From positions 2,155,001-2,219,000 of the forward strand of contig JAZKJV010000086.1 of NCBI GenBank assembly GCA_037367405.1: 64,000 nt of DNA, given 5' to 3'. Shown piece by piece: positions 24,101 through 34,545 of this stretch (its first letter is position 1; each line of letters opens with the position of its first letter). This DNA is from Ottelia alismoides (lineage: Eukaryota > Streptophyta > Magnoliopsida > Alismatales > Hydrocharitaceae). A program made the position numbers and the translations under genes. The notes under the pieces were generated by a model that saw only the letters and a list, made by a program, of their open reading frames with translations, was not told the origin of the DNA and searched no databases.

Positions 24101-25998
24101 GCATAAATATATATATTTATATATTTTACTTTGATTTGGGATTTTTATATCAAAGTTGTCTTGCCTTGTCAACACTGAAAGTTCACTCCCTTAATCACTT
24201 TCAATGTAAGAGATATACTTACCATTATATCTCAACAAGATCTGGGATCTCCTTCCTTATCTTTGTTACATCCCAATAATATGAGAATCTGCAACTCGGA
24301 TAAAAAGAAGCGGGAACACATTCCGCCTTGCAAGTCCAACTTGCATTTCCCAATTCGGTCTTTAACATCCGGGCCCACCACCCCTAAGGCGATGTTGACC
24401 CGTCGTTAATTGAACCAACCGTCAACAGGAATAGTACTCGCTATACGCAATCCAATATCGCCCCAATAATATGAGGATCTGATATTGGGGTCACTACGTA
24501 TACGGCCTTACCCTTTCGAGAAGCGAAGAGCCCGATCCAGATACGCTTGTATACAGGAGCTGTCACTTCGGACAGGCGTCTCCTACATACAATCCCTGGC
24601 GACGGAACCCTCGCCTTGACGGGAGACCATGGATGTCACTTATGTGATCCTCCATATCATATTCAAATTCTAATTAATCATCATGAATCATATTCATTAT
24701 GATTAATTCTTCCAAGGGAAATAACATCTCTATTCATAATAGAGTGTTTTAATTTTAATTGGATTCCAATTAATCTAATCATATTAAATTAATGATCCAA
24801 TTAATATCCAACAAACATTTTAATAGTTACTTGAATTATGGTATTATCTCAAATATGTATTATCTCGAATTTTAATAATTAGAAAGACATCATGATTTCT
24901 TAAGCATTATACTAACCCTACCTGCTGCCATGGCCAGTACCGACGAGAGTGGGACTGACCACATACGTTGCAACCCGCAACCCCAATGCTCTCCGACTAG
25001 ACACCATATCCACCTCGGGAAAGGATAATGCAAAATAAATCACTTTGTACTTGAGATGATCATCGGTTCTTCAACCGAAATTATACCATATAATAATAAT
25101 CAAAACAATTTTTGATTAACATTATAATGAGATTTGCTAAATAAATCCCAAGTCCTATTCAAGCGACATGTTTGTTGGAATGTTGATCATGTAGATCATG
25201 TAACCAATTAGTGATCTAGATCACATCTAATCAATTATTGGTTAAGGCAATGTCATTTAAGGGAATAATTATCATCAAATATTTCATAAATATTTATGTA
25301 TAATTATTCCAGGAAATTAAACAATTTAATTTCACCAATTGATTAAATGACAATCATTATATAAGCATCAAGTTTGATGAATGTGTTTCCAATTAAGATT
25401 TAGATCAAATCTAATCAATTAATTGGTTAAGGCCAAGTAAATTATGTAAATAATCATCTTCCAATATTTCACAAATATTTTTTATGATTATTTCACGAAA
25501 TTAACAATTAATTTCACTAATTGACAATCACTTGGTTCTATATTAGGACTGTAATTTCAGCAGTGACCCCTACTTACTAAAATTAATATATCTCAATCAT
25601 ATTAAATCCAAATTAGACAAAATCAACTTTCATAGATTGCTAATTTGATTTAGGACAGAACCCAGTGATGTTACCCGCATTTCGAAGCAAGTCTAAACAG
25701 TAATTAACATTTTAATCACGTTCAGATCTACAGTTCCCGCAACAGTGCATACATGTTCATTAAAACAACCATATCTAGAGCATACGAAATCCGATTTACG
25801 TAAACTCAGATCCTATGGTTTCCTTATTTAATGGGGAACAAAATCCAAATATTAAATTCGTGTTTAAACAATTTAAACAGTGCCGAATTTATTTACTAAA
25901 CAGATCTACGAAATCAAATGCGATAAAAAATTTTCGCGACCTTAACGAACCCAAGTCGTCCTCGAATTTTCAATCATATTCGAAACCGTTGACCTAAG
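24101..25998 (-). other. C1 5' internal region without recognisable gag
   Basis: Between the pol remnant and the PBS. A GC-richer block (about 24270-24640) with two CCAATAATATGAG repeats 190 bases apart is conserved in C3 (about 43210-43580). A second GC-richer block (about 24900-25020) is also conserved (43855-43970). The rest is AT-rich. No gag domain is visible, so this may be leader plus decayed gag. Confidence 0.5.
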
Positions 25999-26010
25999 TC
26001 TCTGATACCA
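25999..26010 (-). other. C1 primer-binding site (tRNA-iMet)
   Basis: The minus strand reads TGGTATCAGAGA, 11 of 12 matching the iMet PBS TGGTATCAGAGC, two bases inside the LTR. Confidence 0.9.
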
Positions 26011-26012
26011 CT

Positions 26013-28536
26013 TGAAGGATATGGAATTTATCCTCAAGTGCATCACGGAAGCGTGATCGTCGTATCGGATACGACGAAGAACGACTAGTCGTACTAGTTG
26101 TTCGGTGCAACGGAATTTATAATTTTTTATTCGATGAAACCACATAATCCGAGAACCATTCTCAGATCGTTTCATCTATAACCACAACAAGTATAATGCA
26201 ATACCTCTTGAAGCGTGGTTGATCAAGTCTCTAAAGAAAAAGACCTCCTGTCTCAAGTCCGATCGTCGGCGAGACCGCTTGCGAGCGCGGGGATGAACCG
26301 CATTGTCCTCGCAATCCAAGAAGTTGATCCAAGTGTGGTTGCTCCTGATCTCATCGTACGAGATCGAATGTCTCCTTCGTGATTGCAGCACTCCAAGAAG
26401 ACGGAGAACCAAAGAACGTCGAAGCGGCGGCGCGGTGGCGAATGCGACGACGATTCTCTCCTCTAGGGTTTGGTGGTCGGCCACCAATTAGAGGGAGAGA
26501 GGGTAGACGTGTACCAAGAAAGAGAGAGAGAGAGCTCCAATAATTCATATGTAAAGAGAGAGCATGGTATGCCTCTCTATTTATAGGGTTTTGGGATCCA
26601 TGGATCTCAATCCATGGGACACATAAAATCAATGGGAGAGATTGATTTATGTCAATCCAATGGTCAAGATTGCTGTTGGAAAAACCAACAAATTTAGGTT
26701 AAAATATATTGGCAAAAATCAAATATAAATTAGTCCTAAATCAAACCAATAAATAAGGAGAGAATACATACATGGAGATTACAATTCCATGTATAACATG
26801 GTGGACGGTCACCCATTCCAAATAGGACATGGGTGCCGCCCACCCCTTTCCAAATGGAGGGCAATCTCATGATAATTCATGAGATTGCATATCTCCATGG
26901 AAATTCTCTCTTTATTTATTTCCAACAACTTTTGTCGGATTTTATTCTTCAAAAATAATTCACAATTATATTTGAGAATATTGCAATCTTGGCATGGAAA
27001 AATTGTGAATCATATTCATAACCCAAAACAACATATAATTTACATTGTCAATTAATCACACAATGTGTATCCAATACACATAATAATTAATCAACACATA
27101 TAAATTATAATTACCTCTCTCTAATACATTATAAATCACATTTATAATATATTATGAATAATTGGATATTTCTATCCACATTATTCTTATCCATAATAAT
27201 TAAATCACATTTAATTACATTGGATAATTTCTTCATACATCAATATGATTAAATCACATTTAATAATCATTTCTTCATTGCTTAGATCTTATGGAATTAT
27301 TCTTGAACCCTTCAAGAATAATGCAATCTCTCCGCAGATACTTGGAGATAAGGACAGGGCGATTGTATTGTTCCACGTATAGTGACATGGATATTGAGAT
27401 TATATCTCAAATCCAGATCGCGGGCCTCCCATAGATGCTTGATTAAATCAAGACCGTAAATCTAATCTTCTCATTGTATCTGAATCACATTCAGATCAAT
27501 GTCCAACACTTGGACCAAGATCAGATCACTTCTCTAATGAGAGGAGTCACTAAAATCCAGACCCGTTTCATCACTCCCTAGGAATGGAAGCGTCATGGTT
27601 ATACAATCGTTACAATCAAATCACCCTCATGTATTCCCAATACCTGTACATCCTGCATACTGGAAGACTCAGACTAAACCCGAAGTATTGGATCAACTTT
27701 ATACTGTCTACTTCATGGTTTTATCAGTAAGTTTCTCATTCGATCATTGGGAGTTGGTATCGATCATATACTTTCCAAAAGCATATATCATACATAGGTC
27801 TTGATCATATACTTTCCAAAAGTATATATCAAACCTACAAATTCAGTCAAGCTTCCAAAGCGCGACGTCCATGCGCATGGAATTTGATTCTTCCCAATAT
27901 CTCATGAGTGAGCTCATGTCTTCCGGTTCAGTAACTGAACCTGTATGATCCCTTTGAGAGATCGTATTACTTATATGCCCTTATGTGCACACCAGCGCGC
28001 CGGTGTATAGACCTTGATTAGGTCATCAACCTATTGGTCTGCCAAATGTACACACTCAGACATATAGTAACACATCTGTCTCCGGTCAGAGGATGCGTGC
28101 CTATATCATGACAGCATACGATATAGGACCTTGGTTATCTCGATCTTGTTAAGTCAACTCTTTGACCTAACTAATCTGACACCTCCGAAACTCTATTCCT
28201 ATGCAGAGGACCTGCATTAAGAGGTCGGTCAGATATCAGCCTTCAGAGATAGGATTGCCATCTCCTACTCAGGCTGGAGATCATCTCTTAATAATCATTT
28301 GACGGTGCTTGATGAGTCCTCAATCTAACCCTTTAGATATTCGTCCAAGCACCAGCCTCCATGATTCAATAGTTGAATCAACAGCTGTATGATTATTAAG
28401 ATGGCCATGGTACATAACCCTAATTGTACTAAGGGACCTATTACGCAAATTATTCATTCTTCATTTCAGATCAGGGAATGATATATGCAATAATATTTAT
28501 TGCATAATGGCTCGTCATGGGCTCGCATTTCCAACA
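26013..28536 (-). repeat. C1 5' LTR (right copy, 2524 bp)
   Basis: Direct repeat of 17941-20483, about 97 percent identical in the stretches compared by eye. Begins TGAAGGATATGG and ends GCATTTCCAACA on the plus strand. Confidence 0.95.
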
Positions 28537-28541
28537 GCTTG
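28537..28541. other. Target-site duplication GCTTG, right copy (C1)
   Basis: Matches 17936-17940 exactly and abuts the LTR end at 28536. Confidence 0.95.
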
Positions 28542-29450
28542 GTCATATCATCTCCAATAGGGGCATGGAGGTTGATCCAGCCAAGGTGGATGTCATTAGA
28601 AAACTCAATCCACCGTCCAACTTGCGGTAGTTATGGTCTTTTCTGGGGCACGTCGGTTTCTACAGGTGCTTCATTCATGATTTTAGTAGGATTGCCCGAC
28701 CGTTGACTGATCTGCTGATGAAACACGTCGAGTTCCTTGTAGATTATAAGTGTCTATCGTCATTTGAGACTCTCAAGAGTCGAGTTGTAGAGGCTCCTGT
28801 TCTCCAGCCACCTGATTGGTCTCTTCCATTCGAGATCATGACGGACGTCTCCCGATTTTGCTGTGGGGGCCGTGCTGGGACAGAGGAGGGATGGAGTCCC
28901 ATTTTCTATTCACTACGCTAGCCGTACATTGGATGCCACCCAGCGGAACTATACAGTCATTGAGAAGGAGATGTTAGCCGTAGTTTTCGCCCTAGATAAG
29001 TTCAGATCTTACATCATTGGATCTAGAGTGATCATTTATACTGATCATACCGCCATCAGGTACCTCATGGCAAATAAGGATGCCAAAGCCAGGTTGACCA
29101 GACGGATTCTTCTACTCCTGGAGTTTGATATAGAGATTAAGGATAAGCCTGGAGTCAAAAATGTGGTGGCGGATCATCTCTCCCGATTAGAGTATCTTGA
29201 GGATTCTGAGAAGACTGAGCCTATTTGTGAGACTTTCCCAGATGAGGCGATCCTTGCTATCGCCTCTCTCCCATGGTATGCCCATATTGTGAACTATCTT
29301 GTCGCCAAGAAAGTTCCACAAGATTGGCCCAAGAAGAAACTTGAGACCATCCTCGCGAAGGCCAAGTTTTACCATTGGGAGGATCCCGTCCTTTATCATG
29401 AGGGAGGGGATAGTATCTGGTGTCGGTGCATTCCTCAGGAAGAGCATCAC
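28542..29450 (+). pseudogene. pol: Athila RT C-terminus and RNase H, continued after C1
   Basis: Resumes with HIISNRGMEVDPAKVDVI, then a TAG near 28629, FLGHVGFYRCFIHDFSRIARPL (RT thumb/connection), and after 28703 the approach to RNase H. The first RNase H Asp lies in Ile-Met-Thr-Asp-Val-Ser, followed by a frameshift near 28860. From 28863 the frame is open to 29543: VGAVLGQ-type start, SRTLDATQRNYTVIEKEML (catalytic Glu), TDHTAIRYL (Asp) and VVADHLSRL. RNase H removes template RNA during reverse transcription. Two breaks prevent a full product. Confidence 0.85.
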
Positions 29451-30550
29451 AGTGTCCTTACTTACTGCCACAAGCTTGAGACAGAAGGACATCACTCTGG
29501 GAGGACAACGACACAAAAAGTGCTCCAATCCGTCCTATGGTAGCCTACTCTCTTCAAGGACTCTGATGAGTTCGTGAAGAGGTGTACTGACTGTCAGAGG
29601 ATGGGTACTTGTGGACAGCGTGATATGATGCCGATGCAGCCCATACACTTCTGTGAGATTTTTGACGCATGGGACATCAATTTCATGGGTCCATTCCCTA
29701 AGAGTCAGGGATTCGAGTACATTCTGTTGGCCGTGGATTATGTAAGCGTTAGGTTGAGGCCATCCCTGCTCGAATGGCATATGCTAGGACTGTTTGCAAA
29801 TTTTTGAGGAAGAATATCATTTCACGGTTCGGGGTACCTCGAGTGTTGATATCTGACGGGGGGGCTCATTTCGTCAACGACAAGGTAAAGACCCTTGCTA
29901 ACGAGTTCAGTGTAGACCATCGAGTTGCCACTCCATAACACCCTCAGACGAATGGTCTTGCTGAAGTGTCGAATAGTGAGATCAATACTATATTGCAGAA
30001 AGTCGTCCGCTCTGACCGAAAGGATTGGTCACAGCTTTTGGACTCGATCTTGTGGGTATATAGGATGTCTTTCAAGAATCCTTTGGGTACATCTCCCTTT
30101 CGCCTCGTTTATGGCAAGCCGTTCCATTTACTTGAGCTGAGACATAGGTCACTTTGGGCTGTTACAGATATACTTTTGGATCCAGAGCATGTAGAAGATC
30201 AGAGGAGGGCAGAGTTAGCAGCCCTAGAGGAGCTTCGTGATACAACCTTTTCAAACAACCTACATTATAAGGAGAGAGTGAAGGAGTGGCATGATTCTCA
30301 TATCATCCACAAGCAGTTTGAGCCAGGACAGAGAGTATGGTTGTTTGATGCTAGGCTTCGTCTATTTCCAGAGAAGCTACAGAGCAAATGGAAGGGACCT
30401 TATTTAGTTAGAAAGGTGCATGACAATGGGAGTACTGATATATATGAGTTGTCTTCTGATGCTACCTTTTGTGTTAACGACCAGCGACTCAAGCCATATC
30501 TAGATCATGAGCCGCGGGTCGTTGAGGTTGCCTCGATTCACTTTGCGTGA
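29451..30550 (+). pseudogene. pol: Athila integrase (HHCC zinc finger, DDE core, C-terminal domain)
   Basis: Integrase joins element ends to the target. The zinc-binding region runs from His at CHKLETEGHHS through a TAG (29541-29543) to KRCTDCQRMG. The core has Asp in WDINFMGPFP (about 29670), a frameshift near 29750, Asp in ISDGGAHF (about 29850) and Glu in LAEVSNSEI (about 29960-29985), so all three DDE residues remain. One stop precedes HPQTNG. The frame to 30550 has GTSPFRLVYGKPFHL, an Athila-type box, and a C-terminal region with VWLFDARLRLFPEKLQSKW and GPYLVRKV. There is no chromodomain, as expected for Athila. Confidence 0.88.
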
Positions 30551-32600
30551 GATGTGGTCTCTTGATTCACATCTATTGCATCTCACGCCTGATTATCATT
30601 GTTCTTCCGACTTGTATAGATCCAGTTGTCCATATCACTCTATTCTTTAGTCCCACACCCCTTCTCATGCTACGATTATGCTATACTTAGGGTGTACTTT
30701 ACCCTAAGTATAGGGGGGTGTAGGACTCTCGGGTATTCTATTGATTCTTTCTACCTATGTTTTTCTTCCTATACTTAGGGATATTTCACCCTAAGTATGG
30801 GGGAGTAGACCCTATACATCCTTCAACTCGGATTTCCCTTCATGTACAACTTGCTATGCTTAAGATTACTTGATCCTAAGTATAGGAGGAAACACCGAGT
30901 CTTCCTTATTCTATTCTTTGATTCGTCTTTGTACATACACTCCTTTTCACTTCCCTATACTAAGCACGAGTTATGTCTTCTTCATCGCTCTTGATCACTC
31001 TGAGGACATCGTTCGAGCTAAGTATAGGGGGTGTCGTATATATTTCATATATACTTTAGCCATAACTCGTACTTTGTGGGTGTGTGTTAATAAATAAAAA
31101 TGGCTAAAAATCCATAAAATTTAAAAATTTCCCTTGTACGTAAAATTCTTCTTGTACATACATATTTATAGAAATTATTTTTTTACAAATGATTGTAAAA
31201 TCTTTTTGTAAATAGTGTGTAAATATTTTCATATCAAAATTATGTATATAGTACAAAATTTTTGTAAAATGTTTTGAAAAATAAAAAGTTTGCAAAAACC
31301 TTGTGTAATTTTTTGTAAATATTTTGCAAAACTTCGCATTCATGCATACATCCATGTTTTCAAACATTTTCCAAAAATTTTGCACATGTGTAAATATTTG
31401 TAAAATTGCATCTTTGTAAATACTTGCACAGTTTTTCGAAATCATAGTTGACATTTAAACTGGCCTGGAATTAAATTGACAAATGGAGCTTGGTTAAGAC
31501 CTTAATCCACCCAATTATAAGAGGAACCTTATAGGGCTTAGGATTAAGACTTTTCAGGTCCATTGGGACTTAATTCTTTGAGTCCACTAGGCTATGAGCA
31601 TATGTCATCTTGATGAGCCTAAGTAGAGCACTTAACAACACACGCATGACTCTTAGAGAAAATGGCTTTACTTGCACCAGCGCTTTACACATAGCTCTCC
31701 ATGGATGAGGTGGTGAGGAGGAAATTTCCTTTGGCTTGGGGTAGCATATGAGGGTAGTACTTCTAGGCGGAACCTCTCTTCTTCTTATGATGAAGGAAGT
31801 GCGTCTCAACTTGGTCTGGTGGTTATGAAGTCTAAGGACAGAAGTTGTGGGTTGCAATAAAGCTTCAAAAGAGGGATAGTCTACTGGCTCAAGAGGAAAA
31901 ACTCCTTATGTATATATGCTGCACCATGTAAATATGTTGTACAGATGCACATGAAAAAAAGTGTGTGCAAAAAGAAAAGAACTCCAAAAAAGTGGTGGGT
32001 CGGATTGAAAATTTAATAATCCCGCCAGAGTGTATAGTCAAATAAAGCAAAGCTTATGTTATACATGACCATCTCATGAAGCTTGCAGCGGGAGACTCAG
32101 GTACACTGGTTAGAGCTCCCAAGGATACATGGCTACATTGATCATGGTCCATTCTCTTCTTCCCCCTCTTCTTGAGCCGGTTGCACTTGAACATAGAAGG
32201 GAATACCCCGCTTCTCGAGGAAAGAGTTGCTAAACCGAGGCATTAGAGTTACCAGGTTGAGGTAGGTTGTTTCTTTATTACTTCTGAGGTGGGGAGCTAT
32301 ATATCACTTACACAGTACAAGGAAAGATTCATGGTCATTAGAGTTTGTGTATGTAGACTTGTTCTGATCTGGTTTGTTGAGGAGTCTTGACCATAGATTG
32401 GTGGAACTTATAGGCTGTTAAGTTTTAAGCTTAAGTCCAAATAAGGTTCCGACAAATTAATAATCCAAAGGTCTGACTGAGCTCCATATTTCAATTTAAT
32501 GAAGGAAAGTTTAATAATCAACCTTGATTTCCTATCTTTTTCTTTTTCTTTCTCTTTTGCACTTCTTTTTCAAATAAGTGTTTGCTAAGGGACTAGAAAA
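30551..32600 (+). other. 3' untranslated region of A; no env-like ORF
   Basis: About 2 kb from the end of integrase to the PPT. It holds the four PPT-like boxes (30681-31037), then AT-rich DNA. A stretch at about 31490-31620, with CCTTAATCCACC and GACTTAATTCTTTGAGTCC, matches the B 3' UTR at about 63785-63880. Some Athila elements carry an env-like ORF here; no frame of that kind is present. Confidence 0.75.
30681..31037 (+). repeat. Four PPT-like boxes, mostly in stem-loops (A)
   Basis: Units at 30681-30719, 30769-30806, 30854-30892 and 30953-31035 share CTAAGTATAGGGGG (variants TATGGGGG and TATAGGAGG). In the first three, the box closes a hairpin with an upstream CTATACTTAGGG-type arm; in the fourth the arm CTATACTAAGC is about 60 bases upstream. 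The real PPT at 32601 ends in the same AGTATAGGGGGG. The family B UTR has the same four boxes. A hairpin GTATATAT/ATATATAC follows the last one in both. Confidence 0.85.
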
Positions 32601-32617
32601 AGTAAAGTATAGGGGGG
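32601..32617 (+). other. Polypurine tract of A
   Basis: AGTAAAGTATAGGGGGG directly before TGATGAATCC at 32618. Primes plus-strand synthesis and sets the U3 end. Confidence 0.9.
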
Positions 32618-34389
32618 TGATGAATCCCCATTCATCACTCTTATTCCTTTATTTAGCTAGAAACCTCAGCAAAATGCCTTGTGAATACCTGTAAATATCA
32701 TAAATTATCAAAATACATGCATCATGTAATTAATCATAATTAGCATGTTTTTGTGTAAAAATAAAGGAATAAAGAAACAAAAGAAAAAGAGGGAAATATT
32801 TAGAATAAATATTGAGTGACCTAATCCCAAGGGAAGGCTCAGCATGGGCCTGACCGCAAAAGAAACCAAGTAGAGAGATAAGGTCAATCATGGTGTACAT
32901 AACCCTTTGTATATAAATAATTTTATTTTCCTTCAAATAAAAATAAAAAGTGTTTCTCAAATTTTGTACATATTTGTAAAAATAAAATAAAAAGAAAAAT
33001 AATAAAAATCATTTTCCACCTTATATATATACCATGTAGATATGTATATAGACATATTTATTTAACTAATGTAAATAAATCATAAAAATAAAATAAAAAT
33101 ACCTTTTTATTCCAAATTTTATGTTGTAAATAAATAAAATATAAAATTGGAATAATTGTGCAAAATAAACAATTAAAAAAATAAAAATAAAAAATACATA
33201 TGTGTATATACCTATATATATTAATAATATAATGTAAATAAGTTATTTATTTTTCAAAAAAATAAATAAAAATCTTTAAAAATACTTGAAAATAAATAAA
33301 CATTTTTCATTTTGAAAATTTTTCGAAATAAAACCATTTGCTTTTTTTAAATGAATTTCTAAATAATTAAAAATGGAATAATTTGATTGGTCCACGGGGG
33401 ATTGTTGACCCCCTGTCAACTCTCCCCCCAAGACCACCCAGTGATGGATCCTTGCCCCCGATCCGATTTCGCCTATTTCTCCAAGCATGATCCGATCACT
33501 AACCATACAAACCTCGGGTCCTGATTACACTTGATCCATCTGTGATCCACGCCCGGGGATCTACCTAGGGATCCGAGCTCCGTTCCACTCGCCAGACCTC
33601 CTTCTTCCCGGACCCCTAGCACTATAAGACCTCAGCTCCATCGCACTATAGGTCCTGGGACTGGAAGACGATGGCCAAAGATGGAGTGAAAGTGTGGCGG
33701 ACTGAGGTCTTATAGTGATTTTTATTTATTTTTTTGAAAAAGAAATAACGTATTTACATTATATTATTAATATATATAGGCATATACACATATGTATTTT
33801 TTATTTTTATTTTGTTAATTGTTTATTTTTGTACAATTATTCCAATTTTATATTTTATTTATTTACAACATAAAATTTGGAATAAAAAGGCAGTCTTATT
33901 TTATTTTATGATTTATTTACATTAGTTAAATAAATAGGTTTATATACATATGTACATGGTATATATACAAGGTGGAAAATGATTTTTACTATTCTTCTTT
34001 TTTATTTTGATTTTTATTTTATTTTTACAAATATGTACAAAATTTGAGAAACACTTTTTGTTTTTATTTGGAGGAAAATAAAATTATTTATATACATAGG
34101 GTTATGTACACCATGATTGACCTTATCTCTCTCTACTTGGTTTCTTTTGTGGTCAGGTCCATGCTAAGCCTTCCCTTGGGATTAGGTCACTCAATATTTA
34201 TTCTAATATTTCCCTCTTTTTCTTTTGTTTCTTTATTCCTTTATTTTTACACAAAAACATGCTAATTATGATTAATTATATGATGCATGCATTTTGATAA
34301 TTTATGATATTTACAGGTATTCACAAGGCATTTTGCTGAGGTTTCTAGCTAAAATAAAGGAATAAAGAGTGATGAATGGGGATTCATCA
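32618..34389 (+). repeat. Right terminal palindrome of A (inverted U3 duplication, 1.8 kb)
   Basis: The forward arm 32618-33273 mirrors 33718-34389, about 96 percent by eye. An inner stem CACTATAAGACCTCAG (33620-33635) pairs with 33702-33717, leaving a 66-base loop. The mirror arm lacks the forward arm's 33274-33619 (346 bases). The forward arm follows a PPT and starts TGATGAATCC, so it is a genuine U3 start. The palindrome centre lies just downstream of a TATA box. No U5-like sequence is present. Both ends read TGATGAATCC inward. Confidence 0.9.
33622..33628 (+). promoter_or_regulatory. TATA-like box at the turning point of the right palindrome
   Basis: CTATAAG after a GC-richer stretch (33420-33620), where the U3 promoter is expected. 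Transcription would start about 25-30 bases downstream, inside the loop of the palindrome. Inferred from position. Confidence 0.45.
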
Positions 34390-34545
34390 ATAATGTATAA
34401 GAATTTGGGGGAATGCAACCGTACGCAGGAAGTTTGAGCATTTCCCAACTATCGAGTTTCCTATGGTTGATCTAGTGGCAACGAAATCAAGTGGTGCTAA
34501 GTTGCTAGGTCGTATATGGAGAGTACCATGTATATATTTAAATCG
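34390..34545. other. Unassigned 156 bases between element A and the C2 LTR
   Basis: Starts with ATAAT, the proposed right target duplication of A. It does not resemble the Copia LTR by eye and no domain is recognised. It should be the continuation of whatever A inserted into. Confidence 0.4.

Larger units (their letters stand above)
17941..28536 (-). mobile_element. Ty1/Copia element C1 (Angela/BARE-like), nested in the A RT gene
   Basis: 10.6 kb, minus orientation: 5' LTR 26013-28536, PBS 25999-26010, decayed internal region, PPT 20484-20498, 3' LTR 17941-20483. On the minus strand the LTR starts TGTTGGAAATGCGAGCCC and ends ATATCCTTCA. The TGTTGGAAAT start and the GTGAGAGAT PPT resemble Angela/BARE Copia elements, and an iMet PBS fits. 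Target duplication GCTTG flanks it. The LTRs differ at about 4 of the first 165 bases, so the insertion is fairly recent, yet no long ORF survives inside. Confidence 0.9.
8465..34389 (+). mobile_element. Athila-type Ty3/Gypsy element A with palindromic, rearranged ends
   Basis: It contains, in order, a tRNA-Asp PBS, Athila gag, protease, RT, RNase H, integrase, a 3' UTR and a polypurine tract. C1 (10.6 kb) is nested in the RT. Both outer ends show TG...CA: TGATGAGCC... at 8465 and ...GGATTCATCA at 34389. The flanks ACAAT (8460-8464) and ATAAT (34390-34394) are a plausible 5-bp target duplication with one change. The terminal repeats are not copies of each other: the left is an inverted duplication of U5-like DNA and the right an inverted duplication of U3-like DNA. 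Pol domain order puts it in Ty3/Gypsy, and the gag core and PBS fit Athila. Every gene is broken. Confidence 0.85.

Noticed and set aside
30681..31037. CRISPR-like array or satellite
   Set aside because: Only four imperfect units of uneven spacing, each containing a PPT-like box and hairpin; they belong to the retrotransposon UTR.
30551..32600. env-like third ORF of Athila
   Set aside because: No frame longer than about 116 codons and no signal peptide or membrane pattern worth reporting.
32618..34389. MITE or foldback DNA transposon
   Set aside because: The inverted repeat looks like one, but a PPT directly precedes it, its tip matches family LTR tips, and the partner structure at 8465-11829 abuts a PBS, so it is part of element A.
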